DNA from: Flavobacterium sp. KACC 22763
Lineage (GTDB): Bacteria > Bacteroidota > Bacteroidia > Flavobacteriales > Flavobacteriaceae
DNA: 64,000 nt
Reading direction: 5' to 3'
NCBI RefSeq assembly: GCF_028736155.1
Contig: NZ_CP117879.1
Span: forward strand, 5,332,001 to 5,396,000
The notes below the pieces were generated by a model. It was given only the letters and a program-made list of their open reading frames with translations, was not told where the DNA came from and ran no database searches. The translations under genes and the position numbers were made by a program. The stretch's first letter is position 1, and each line of letters begins with the position of its first letter. Positions 1-8,379 of this stretch are shown piece after piece.

Positions 1-374
1 ATAATGTAAGTATATAATAATTTCATAAGTGATTTAAAAAAATGGAAGAAGCAAAAGTAAGGAATTGTTTTAGTTTGTGAAGTTCATTTTTGTTATTAAA
101 AATGTAAATTTTTTACAGATGAAATCGCCGATGGAGTTTTTAAAATTTTACGTTTTTCTATTTTTTAATTGAAAAGTAAAACAACTTATAAAAGGGGGAT
201 TGTTTTCTAAAATCTATGTTTCTTAAAAAATTTCATTATTAAGTTTAATTTTTATGTTGTTTGTTGTTAGTGTTTTAAGAATTGTCTTAATTGGAAAATA
301 TGCTTAGATGTGGAATCACGTAAGGTTTTGCTTTTGGGTTATACTACGTTTGCACCAATAACAAATTTAACCGA
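1..374. other. AT-rich region upstream of first lipoprotein, no gene
   Basis: No convincing coding frame on either strand. The DNA is very AT-rich with many stops. The only recognisable element is the promoter-like site near its right end. The end of the preceding gene is not in the window. Confidence 0.6.
327..352 (+). promoter_or_regulatory. Bacteroidota-type promoter for lipoprotein at 375
   Basis: TACGTTTG at 345-352 fits the Bacteroidota -7 consensus TAnnTTTG. A TTTG lies at 327-330, 14 bp upstream, which is shorter than the usual spacer of about 19 bp, so the -33 assignment is weak. The start codon lies 22 bp downstream of the -7 box, giving a short leader with no Shine-Dalgarno sequence. 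Confidence 0.5.
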
Positions 375-1154
375 ATGAAAATGAAAAAATTATTATGCCT
401 TTTTGGTGCTTTAGCACTAGTTTTAACGTCTTGTTCAAGTGATGATTCATCAGAATCTGCAGACGCTGTATTATTACCAAAAAAAATTACTGAAACAGAA
501 GTGATTGAAGGAAAATCAGGAAGTATTACTTATACTTTTTCGTATGATGGAAACAAATTAAAAGAAATTTCTCTTTCAGACGCTTCTAGATCTGTGTACA
601 CTTACACGGGAGATCTTATCACTAAAGTTGAATTATACTATTCAGGTATTTTACAGTCTACAGATGTTTATACTTATGAGGGTGGGAAATTAGTTTCTAA
701 AATTACTACTGACGAATCTAATAAAAGTGTTCAAAGCAAATGGACTCTTGTTTATAATGCAAACGGAACAGTTAACGTTAACGAATCTGAAATCATCAAT
801 AAACAAGAAATTAAGTATGACACTACTACACTTTATACTTTTGCAAACGGAAATATAATTTCTTCAGAATTTATTGATGGAGCAAAAGAAAAAATAACAA
901 GTACTTTTGACGATAAAAAAAGTCCTTATGTTAATATTACAGGAGCTAAGCTTTTATTAGATTTAGATCGTTATTTTGACTTTTATTCAGCGAATAATAC
1001 AGTAAAAAATGTTACAGTAACTTATGATTCTAAAGGTGCAGTTACTAAAACAGCAACTGTAGAAACTACTAATAAATACAATTCAAGCAATTACGTTACT
1101 GAAGCATTTGATGGCGATGCTAAAAATTCATATAAATTAGAAATTGCATACTAA
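375..1154 (+). CDS. Surface-type lipoprotein with YD-like repeats
   Basis: A 259-residue lipoprotein of unknown function. The signal peptide ends in the lipobox LTSC, with Cys20 as lipidation site, followed by SSDDSSES. That Ser/Asp-rich stretch resembles the lipoprotein export signal known from Flavobacterium, so the protein may face outward. The body has repeated Tyr-rich beta motifs (YTYTGDLITK, YTYEGGKLVSK) like those of DUF4595/YD-repeat lipoproteins. It resembles the lipoprotein at 2334, sharing the exact decamer YTYTGDLITK, so the two are probably duplicates now separated by the GSCFA gene. It has its own promoter and terminator and is likely monocistronic. No enzymatic motif is visible. 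Confidence 0.8.
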   Translation: MKMKKLLCLFGALALVLTSCSSDDSSESADAVLLPKKITETEVIEGKSGSITYTFSYDGNKLKEISLSDASRSVYTYTGDLITKVELYYSGILQSTDVYTYEGGKLVSKITTDESNKSVQSKWTLVYNANGTVNVNESEIINKQEIKYDTTTLYTFANGNIISSEFIDGAKEKITSTFDDKKSPYVNITGAKLLLDLDRYFDFYSANNTVKNVTVTYDSKGAVTKTATVETTNKYNSSNYVTEAFDGDAKNSYKLEIAY

Positions 1155-1171
1155 TTTAGTTTTTAAATAAA

Positions 1172-1214
1172 AAAATCCCCCAATTAGCAAATGAGTTAAT
1201 TGGGGATTTTTTTT
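1172..1214 (+). terminator. Intrinsic terminator after lipoprotein
   Basis: AATCCCC(C)AATTA pairs with TAATTGGGGATT across a short loop, with one bulged C, followed by a run of eight T. It sits directly after the stop codon of the lipoprotein gene. Confidence 0.85.
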
Positions 1215-1245
1215 GAGCATAAATAAGGATTTAACTGTATTTTTG
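1212..1245 (+). promoter_or_regulatory. Promoter for GSCFA gene
   Basis: TTTG at 1212-1215 and TATTTTTG at 1238-1245 match the -33/-7 consensus with a 22-bp spacer. The TTTG overlaps the T-run of the preceding terminator. Transcription would start only a few bases before the ATG at 1258, giving a nearly leaderless mRNA. Confidence 0.5.
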
Positions 1246-1257
1246 AATAAAAAAGCC

Positions 1258-2217
1258 ATGCAATTCAGAACCCAAATACCCATTTCAAAAAGTAATAATC
1301 CAATCAATTACGATTCGAAAATACTTTCTATAGGTTCTTGTTTTGCAGAAAATATGGCGGAGAAGTTTGATTATTTTAAATTTCAGAACGAAACCAATCC
1401 GTTTGGGATCATTTTTAATCCAGTTTCAATTGAGAAATTATTTAGCAGAATTTCAAAGCAAGAATTGTTTGAAGAAAAAGACGTTTTCTTTCATAATGAG
1501 TGCTGGCATAGTTTTGAAGTGCATTCAGATTTAAGCAATTCAGATCGTCAGGAATTATTAGAAACTCTCAATAAAGCCGTAACAGAAACACACAAACAGC
1601 TAAAAGAAGCCACTCATATTATCATCACTTTAGGAACTTCATGGATTTATAGAAACCTTGAAAAAGACGAAATTGTAGCCAATTGCCATAAGGTGCCTCA
1701 AAAACAATTTTTAAAAGAATTATTATCGGTCGAAATAATTCAAAAAAGCATTAAAAACACAATTGAAGCTATTCAAGCTTTGAATCCTAATATAAATTTC
1801 ATTTTCACTATTTCCCCAGTTCGTCACATCAAAGACGGTTTTGTAGAAAATCAATTAAGCAAATCACATTTGTTTACAGCATTGCATCAAGTTTTAAAAA
1901 TTCATAATTCAAAACTCATAACTCATAACTATTTTCCTTCTTACGAAATCATGATGGACGAACTTCGCGATTATCGTTTTTATAATGAAGACATGTTGCA
2001 TCCGAATCAGATTGCGATAGATTATATCTGGAAGCTTTTCAGTGAAAATTATGTTTCGGAAGAAAGCGCTTCCGTGATGAAAGAAGTAGATGAAATACAA
2101 AAAAGTCTGCGTCATAGAAGTTTCAATCCAGAATCAGAACAACATCAAAAATTCTTGGCTAATCTTCAAATGAAAATGAAAAACGTTGAGAAAAAATGGC
2201 CTCATATTGTGTTTTAG
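1258..2217 (+). CDS. GSCFA domain-containing protein
   Basis: A 319-residue protein of the GSCFA family, named for the motif seen here at residues 26-30. The family is generally placed among SGNH/GDSL-like hydrolases. Ser27 of the GS motif and the DMLHPN motif near residue 255 would then be the nucleophile and the Asp/His pair; this is family inference, not shown by the sequence alone. No signal peptide is visible, so it is probably cytoplasmic. I chose the ATG at 1258 because the family typically begins with a short MxFRTxIP-type sequence. The longer frame from a TTG at 1213 starts inside the terminator T-run and overlaps the promoter. Substrate unknown. Confidence 0.88.
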   Translation: MQFRTQIPISKSNNPINYDSKILSIGSCFAENMAEKFDYFKFQNETNPFGIIFNPVSIEKLFSRISKQELFEEKDVFFHNECWHSFEVHSDLSNSDRQELLETLNKAVTETHKQLKEATHIIITLGTSWIYRNLEKDEIVANCHKVPQKQFLKELLSVEIIQKSIKNTIEAIQALNPNINFIFTISPVRHIKDGFVENQLSKSHLFTALHQVLKIHNSKLITHNYFPSYEIMMDELRDYRFYNEDMLHPNQIAIDYIWKLFSENYVSEESASVMKEVDEIQKSLRHRSFNPESEQHQKFLANLQMKMKNVEKKWPHIVF

Positions 2218-2333
2218 TGCGTGAAATAATGTTTTTTCTGAGTTTTATTTGAAAAATAATCAAAACAAAAATTAAGCAAATTATTATGTTTTGATCATAA
2301 AATTATGTTTATTTGTAATAAATATCTTTAAAT

Positions 2334-3056
2334 ATGATGAGAAAAATTACTGCCTTATTTTGCATTTCGCTATTGATTTTTACATCTTGTTCAAGCGAAG
2401 ACAACAGTTCTCAGAATGCTGAGACAAGTAGAGTGCCAAAACAACAAATTATTTCTAGCCTTGATAACCCTGTGACTATTGATTTCGTTTTTGATGGAAA
2501 TAAAATTGTCAGTAGTACTCATTCTGGTAATTATGTTGTAAAATATACTTATACAGGAGATTTAATTACAAAGACGGAGAGTTCAGATTTGATAAAGGAA
2601 TATATTTATACTAATGGAAAACTGGCAACTTATTTGCGAAAACTTCCAGGACGGGACTATTATGATAAGTATTCTTATACGTATGAATCTAATGATGTCG
2701 TTTCATTTGTTGTGACTAGAATCACTATTTCAACTGGAGCAGAAGAAGTTATTTCTGCAAAGAATATCTATACGTTAAAGGACGGAAATATCATAAAATA
2801 TGAGACTAAATCATCTGTAACAACATATAAGTATGATAATAAAAATAGTCCAATGAGAAATGTTTTAGGGTTTAATAAAATCTTTGAGGAGCAACCGCAA
2901 GTTAGTTCATCGGTTAATAATGTAACAAGTTATACTGTGACTTTAGCAGACAATTCTAGTTATACCAATGAGATAACATATTCTTATGACGGAGATAATT
3001 TTCCTACCGTAATTAATTACAAAGCATTATCCTCTATATGTACATATTCTTATTAG
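2334..3056 (+). CDS. Surface-type lipoprotein, paralogue of that at 375
   Basis: A 240-residue lipoprotein of unknown function. The signal peptide ends in FTSC with Cys19 as lipidated residue, followed by the acidic stretch SSEDNSS, which could act as a surface-export signal. The body has the same Tyr-rich repeats (YTYTGDLITK, YSYTYES, YTLKDGN) as the lipoprotein at 375, so both are probably copies of one gene. It has its own terminator downstream. Start: the first of two adjacent ATGs; the second (2337) is equally possible. No catalytic residues are recognisable. Confidence 0.78.
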   Translation: MMRKITALFCISLLIFTSCSSEDNSSQNAETSRVPKQQIISSLDNPVTIDFVFDGNKIVSSTHSGNYVVKYTYTGDLITKTESSDLIKEYIYTNGKLATYLRKLPGRDYYDKYSYTYESNDVVSFVVTRITISTGAEEVISAKNIYTLKDGNIIKYETKSSVTTYKYDNKNSPMRNVLGFNKIFEEQPQVSSSVNNVTSYTVTLADNSSYTNEITYSYDGDNFPTVINYKALSSICTYSY

Positions 3057-3085
3057 AAATAAATCTAATCTTTAGGGAAAATCTT

Positions 3086-3118
3086 AAAGCCAAATAATTT
3101 TATTGTTTGGCTTTTTTA
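3086..3118 (+). terminator. Intrinsic terminator
   Basis: AAAGCCAAA (3086-3094) pairs with TTTGGCTTT (3106-3114), followed by T residues. It ends the lipoprotein transcript before tamB. Confidence 0.85.
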
Positions 3119-3267
3119 TTGGCCTTCACAAATCATTTAGCAATAAAATTTTAGAATAATTCCTCATAATTATGTAAATTGTTAAGGTTTAAATTTTACA
3201 TTTTTGTAAGATGTGCAACCCTGCTTTTTTCAGAAGCAATTTTAATCTAATCCGATTTTATTGACGT

Positions 3268-6200
3268 ATGAATAAGAAACCTGTTTATTTTCTTAAAAAA
3301 ACACTTCGCATCCTAATGTGGTGCGTGGTTTCTATAGTTGCACTTTTATTACTTCTAATAATCTTAATTCAGGTTCCGTCGGTTCAAAATTTCGTTAAAG
3401 ACAAAGCGATTACTTATCTTGAAGGTAAGATCAAAACCAAAGTTTCCTTAGATTATATTTCGATCAAATTTCCCAAAGATGTAGTTCTGGAAGGTTTCTA
3501 TTTTGAAGATCAAAAAAAAGATACTTTACTGGCTGGTAAACGATTAGAGGTTGATGTTGATCTTTTTAAATTGGTAAGCAGCGAACTCGAAATTAATTCT
3601 ATTTCATTAGAAAATGTAAAAGCCAATATTTCCAGAAACAAAGAAGGTGTTTTCAATTTTGATTACATTATTAAGGCATTCGAATCAAAAGAACCAAAAG
3701 TAGAAGATCCTGATGCAAAACCGTTTAAAATATCTGTTGTAAAAGTAAATCTCGATCAGGTTAAATTTAATTTTAAAGATGATTTTTCGAAGAATGATAT
3801 CAAAGTAAACCTAACACATTTTGACACCAAATTCAAAAAGTTCGATCTCGATAAAATGGATTTTAATATTCCAACCATCAATCTAAATGGTTTAAAAGTA
3901 GTTTTAGATCAAGATGTTGTCGAGAAAATTGCTGAAGTTTCAGTTAAAACGGTTGATACAGTTTCGAAACGACCAGATTTTAAATTGGCTTTAGAAAAAA
4001 TAAGCTTGTCTAAAATTGATATTCTATACGATAACAAAGATTCAAAACTCAATTCAGGCATTCGTTTAGGGAATTTAAATTTGGCGGTAAATGAAATCGA
4101 CTTGAATAAACAGCTTTTAGATTTTAATACTTTCGAAGTAAAAAATCTTAGCGGGAATCTACGATTAGGAGCAAAAGACAAACAAATTGAAACTCCCAAT
4201 TTAGATACAACAGCCATAAAACAAACAGGTTGGAAAGTAAAGCTCAATAAGACCAATTTGGAAAATATTGCTTTCAAATTTGATGATATGCAGTCTAAAC
4301 CTAAAACAAAAGGAATTGATTATGTGCATTTGGATCTGAATAAATTCAATTTTGAAGCCGAGAAATTATATTATGGAAATGATACGATTTCAGGAAAAAT
4401 AAAAACACTTACCGTAAACGAAAAAAGCGGCTTAGAGATTCAGTCTTTCAAAACTGATTTCTTTTATGGACCTAAAAATGCTTCGCTGGAAAATTTATAT
4501 CTAAAAACACCGCAGACTCTTGTTCAGGATAAAATTAAAGCACAATATAAATCGCTTGAATCACTTCAGAAAGATTTGGGAAATCTTGCACTTGATGCCA
4601 ATTTAAAACAATCTAAAATTGGTTTCAAAGATATTTTATTGTTTGTTCCAGATCTACAGAATACAAATCCGTTTAAAAGTAATCCGAATGCCATTTTGTA
4701 TGTAGACAGCCGTGTAAGCGGAAAAGTCAAAGATTTGAATATTTCGAAGTTTGAAATGAGTGGAATTGGTTCTACAAAAGTTTCTCTTTCGGGGAAAATT
4801 GCCGGATTGCCAGATGCGCAAAAAGCCTATTATGATCTAGATATTAAAAAAGCTTCCACGACTTCAAAAGACATCAACATGTTTGTGCCAGCAGGAACAA
4901 TTCCGAAGAATATTCAGCTGCCATCTCAGTTAAGTTTGCAAGGAAAATTTAAAGGCTCTGCTCAGAATTTTAAAACCAATATGACTTTAGCCAGCAGTTT
5001 TGGAAATGCAAAAGTTGATGCCTTATTTGATCAGCGCATTAAAAAAAGAGAAAAATACGATGCGCAGGTTTATCTGTTGGATTTTGATTTGGGACGTTTA
5101 ATTAAAAACGATTCCATCGGAAAAATTACGCTTAAAGCGAAAGTTAAAGGAACTGGTTTAGATCCAAAAACCGCAAATGCAGCGATTGATGGTTTGGTAC
5201 AGAAAGCGGTTTTTAATCGATATACGTATAAAGATTTGGCTTTAAAAGGAAATATCGAAAATGGTTCTTTTGCCGTGAAATCTGGAATGCAGGATCCAAA
5301 TTTAAATTTCGATTTAATAGCTTCTGGAGATGCAAAAGATAAATATCCGACCGTAAAACTAAAGTTGAATCTGGATATTGCCGATTTAGAAAAACTAAAT
5401 CTTCATGCTGGCCCAATGAAACTTCGCGGAAATGTCGATGCGGATATCACAAACAGTAATCCTGATTTTTTAAATGGAAAAGTCTTTCTTTCGAACATTC
5501 AAATTTTGCAAGATGCAGAACCGATTGTTTTAGATTCAATTCATGTTTTGGCTTTTGCCGATAAAGACAGTAATTCGATTAAAATTTCGTCTCAGTTTTT
5601 AAAAGCCGAAGTGACCGGAAAATACAAATTGACGACCTTGGAAAACTCACTTCAAAAATCATTATCCAAATATATTGATCTTAAAAATCCAAAAGTCAAT
5701 GCAGAATCAGACGAGCAAAGATTGGCTTTTATGCTGAAAGTCGATAATGATCCTGTGCTTTTTAAATTGCTGCCAAAATTAACTGGATTAGAACCTTTTA
5801 CCATAAAAGGGAATTATAATAATCAGACTGATTCCTTGACGGTAAAAGGAACGATTCCGAGAATTGTTTATGGTGGAAATACCATTTCTGACGGAAAAAT
5901 CAATATTGAAGCCAAAGAAAATGCGCTGGAATATTTGGTTTCTGTGGCAACAATTGAAAGCGGTTCTTTAAAAATTCCGTTTACAAGTTTATCTGGCAAT
6001 GTGCAGAACAATATTCTGACTTATGCGCTTGAAGTTCAAGATGCAAAACAGAAACAGCAATATTTTATTGCAGGCGAATTTAAAGCTGAAGATTCTAAGA
6101 ATGTTTTAAAACTGAATCCAGATAGCTTTATTTTAAATTATGATCAATGGAATGTCGATCCTGAAAATGCAATTGAGCTTGGAGAAAAACGACTTTACGT

Positions 6201-8379
6201 TAATAAATTCAATTTAAGTAATAACGGAAACGAATTAAAAATTCAGTCACAAGGAACGCAAGATAATGCGCCTTTGCAAGTAGATTTTGTCAACTTCAAA
6301 ATCGAAACCATTATGAACATGGTTAAAAAAGACGAATTATTGATGCAAGGTTTGATAAACGGAAATGCGTTGGTTGAAAACGTGATGACAAATCCGACTT
6401 TTACATCCGACTTAAAAATTGATGATTTTACTTTTAAAGGCTCAAAAGTTGGCGATTTAGAAATAAAAGTAGATAACAAAACAGCCAATACGCTTGCTGC
6501 AAATGTTGCCTTGAGCGATGAAGGAAATGACTTAAAGTTAACAGGAGATTATTTGATGGATACTGGAAACTTTGATTTTGATGTGGTGATTAATAAACTT
6601 TATATCAAAAGCATTCAAGGTTTCAGTATGGGAAATATTAGTGAAGGACAAGGCTTTCTTTCAGGAAATTTTAAGCTGACAGGAAATGCTTCGGCTCCAA
6701 AAGTTAATGGAGAATTGATTTTTAATGATGCTGGTTTTAGAGTGACACAATTGAATTCGTATTTTAAAACGAAAAACGAAAAAATCACTTTTAATGATGG
6801 AACCATTTCGTTTGATAAATTTTCTCTTTTTGACGAAAATGACAACGAACTGTTTGTAAATGGAACCATTCAATCTCCAGATTTTGTAAAATATAATTTC
6901 AATTTGTTGGTTGAAGCTGATGATTTTAGAGCTATTCATTCAAAAGCCAAAGACAACGATTTATTCTACGGGGATTTATTCTTAGATACAAAACTCAATA
7001 TAAAAGGAAATTTGGATAGTCCAGTTGTTGATGGAACTATTAAAATTAATAAAGAAACCGATTTTACTGTTGTAATGCCACAGTCAGATCCTTCAATTGC
7101 AGATCGCGAAGGAATTGTAGAATTTGTTGACGAAGATAATCTGTACTTGAAGCAAACGGTTGATATGCAGAACAAACTGAATCAATCAGAATTGAAAGGA
7201 ATGGATGTTAATGTGGCCATTTCGATCAATAAAGAAGCAGAATTGACTTTGCTGATTGACAAATCTAATGGCGATTATTTGAATTTGAAGGGAGAAGCAG
7301 AATTGGTCGGCGGAATCGATCAATCGGGAAAAACAACTTTGACGGGGAAATATGAGTTTTCGGATGGCGCTTATGAAATGAACTTTAACGGAATCAAAAG
7401 AAAATTTGATATTCAGAAAGGAAGTTTCATCACTTGGAACGGCGAACCAACAATGGCAACTTTAAATATTACAGCTATTTACAAAGTAAATACTGCTCCA
7501 ATTGATTTGTTAGGAAGTCAGTTACAGAATAAAACACCGGCAGAACAGAATACCTACAAACAAAAACTTCCGTTTCAGACTTTACTGAAAATGAATGGAG
7601 AGCTGATGAAACCAGAAATTTCATTTGGAATTGTACTTCCTGAAGGAAATTATAATGTTGCTTCAGATGTGGTAGATATGACACGGGCAAAACTGAAACA
7701 ATTAGAGCAAGATCCAGCAGAATTAAACAAACAAGTTTTTGCCCTTTTATTATTGAACCGATTTGTGGGCGAAAATCCGTTTGCGAGTGAAAGTGGCGGT
7801 ATAAATGCAGAATCTTTTGCGAGACAAAGTGTGAGTAAAATACTTTCGCAACAATTAAATAATCTGGCGGGAGATCTTATTGAAGGATTTGAAGTTAATT
7901 TCGATTTAGAATCGACAGAAGATTATACAACAGGAACGATGCAGAACAGAACAGATCTTAATGTTGAAGTTTCTAAAAAACTGCTTGATGATCGATTGAA
8001 AATTACCGTTGGAAGCAGTTTTGGTGTTGAAGGACAAGAACGTGCCAATGAAGAAAGCACCAATATTGCTGGAGACGTTGCGTTAGATTATCAATTAACA
8101 AAAGACGGTCGTTATATGGTTCGTGCCTATCGTAAGAACCAATATCAGGTTGCGGTAGAAGGTCAGGTAATCGAGACAGGAGTTGCTTTTGTGATTACGA
8201 TGAGCTATAACAAATTCAGAGAACTTTTTCATCGTACGGAAGCAGAAAAAGAATTAATAAAAGAAGAAAAAATTCGCAAGGAAAAAGAAAAACAAAAAAA
8301 GAAAGAAGATAAAGAAAAAGGAAAACTGCAAGAGAACGAAGACGAAAAAACAATTGAAGGAAATGAGCAAAAGACTTAA
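3268..8379 (+). CDS. tamB: TamB-family translocation/assembly module protein
   Basis: A 1703-residue AsmA/TamB-like protein. One transmembrane helix at about residues 13-36 anchors it in the inner membrane. Then comes a very long beta-rich periplasmic region with AsmA-like repeats that, in known TamB proteins, forms a hydrophobic groove bridging the two membranes for lipid or protein transport. The C-terminal TamB (DUF490) domain spans roughly residues 1330-1650. The last ~45 residues are almost all Lys, Glu and Arg and probably disordered. It is longer than E. coli TamB (about 1260) but within the range I expect for Bacteroidota. The next gene, a TamA-like Omp85 lipoprotein, overlaps its end by 17 nt, so the two are co-translated partners. 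Confidence 0.93.
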   Translation: MNKKPVYFLKKTLRILMWCVVSIVALLLLLIILIQVPSVQNFVKDKAITYLEGKIKTKVSLDYISIKFPKDVVLEGFYFEDQKKDTLLAGKRLEVDVDLFKLVSSELEINSISLENVKANISRNKEGVFNFDYIIKAFESKEPKVEDPDAKPFKISVVKVNLDQVKFNFKDDFSKNDIKVNLTHFDTKFKKFDLDKMDFNIPTINLNGLKVVLDQDVVEKIAEVSVKTVDTVSKRPDFKLALEKISLSKIDILYDNKDSKLNSGIRLGNLNLAVNEIDLNKQLLDFNTFEVKNLSGNLRLGAKDKQIETPNLDTTAIKQTGWKVKLNKTNLENIAFKFDDMQSKPKTKGIDYVHLDLNKFNFEAEKLYYGNDTISGKIKTLTVNEKSGLEIQSFKTDFFYGPKNASLENLYLKTPQTLVQDKIKAQYKSLESLQKDLGNLALDANLKQSKIGFKDILLFVPDLQNTNPFKSNPNAILYVDSRVSGKVKDLNISKFEMSGIGSTKVSLSGKIAGLPDAQKAYYDLDIKKASTTSKDINMFVPAGTIPKNIQLPSQLSLQGKFKGSAQNFKTNMTLASSFGNAKVDALFDQRIKKREKYDAQVYLLDFDLGRLIKNDSIGKITLKAKVKGTGLDPKTANAAIDGLVQKAVFNRYTYKDLALKGNIENGSFAVKSGMQDPNLNFDLIASGDAKDKYPTVKLKLNLDIADLEKLNLHAGPMKLRGNVDADITNSNPDFLNGKVFLSNIQILQDAEPIVLDSIHVLAFADKDSNSIKISSQFLKAEVTGKYKLTTLENSLQKSLSKYIDLKNPKVNAESDEQRLAFMLKVDNDPVLFKLLPKLTGLEPFTIKGNYNNQTDSLTVKGTIPRIVYGGNTISDGKINIEAKENALEYLVSVATIESGSLKIPFTSLSGNVQNNILTYALEVQDAKQKQQYFIAGEFKAEDSKNVLKLNPDSFILNYDQWNVDPENAIELGEKRLYVNKFNLSNNGNELKIQSQGTQDNAPLQVDFVNFKIETIMNMVKKDELLMQGLINGNALVENVMTNPTFTSDLKIDDFTFKGSKVGDLEIKVDNKTANTLAANVALSDEGNDLKLTGDYLMDTGNFDFDVVINKLYIKSIQGFSMGNISEGQGFLSGNFKLTGNASAPKVNGELIFNDAGFRVTQLNSYFKTKNEKITFNDGTISFDKFSLFDENDNELFVNGTIQSPDFVKYNFNLLVEADDFRAIHSKAKDNDLFYGDLFLDTKLNIKGNLDSPVVDGTIKINKETDFTVVMPQSDPSIADREGIVEFVDEDNLYLKQTVDMQNKLNQSELKGMDVNVAISINKEAELTLLIDKSNGDYLNLKGEAELVGGIDQSGKTTLTGKYEFSDGAYEMNFNGIKRKFDIQKGSFITWNGEPTMATLNITAIYKVNTAPIDLLGSQLQNKTPAEQNTYKQKLPFQTLLKMNGELMKPEISFGIVLPEGNYNVASDVVDMTRAKLKQLEQDPAELNKQVFALLLLNRFVGENPFASESGGINAESFARQSVSKILSQQLNNLAGDLIEGFEVNFDLESTEDYTTGTMQNRTDLNVEVSKKLLDDRLKITVGSSFGVEGQERANEESTNIAGDVALDYQLTKDGRYMVRAYRKNQYQVAVEGQVIETGVAFVITMSYNKFRELFHRTEAEKELIKEEKIRKEKEKQKKKEDKEKGKLQENEDEKTIEGNEQKT

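Noticed and set aside
1900..1932. CATAATTCA/CATAACTCATAAC words inside the GSCFA gene as an inserted repeat
   Set aside because: They are in frame (IHNSKLITHN) and cause no break in the protein; similarity to spacer words may be chance.
3909..4277. Open frame of 122 residues antisense to tamB
   Set aside because: Shadow of the tamB frame; low-complexity Ser/Phe composition and no start signals.
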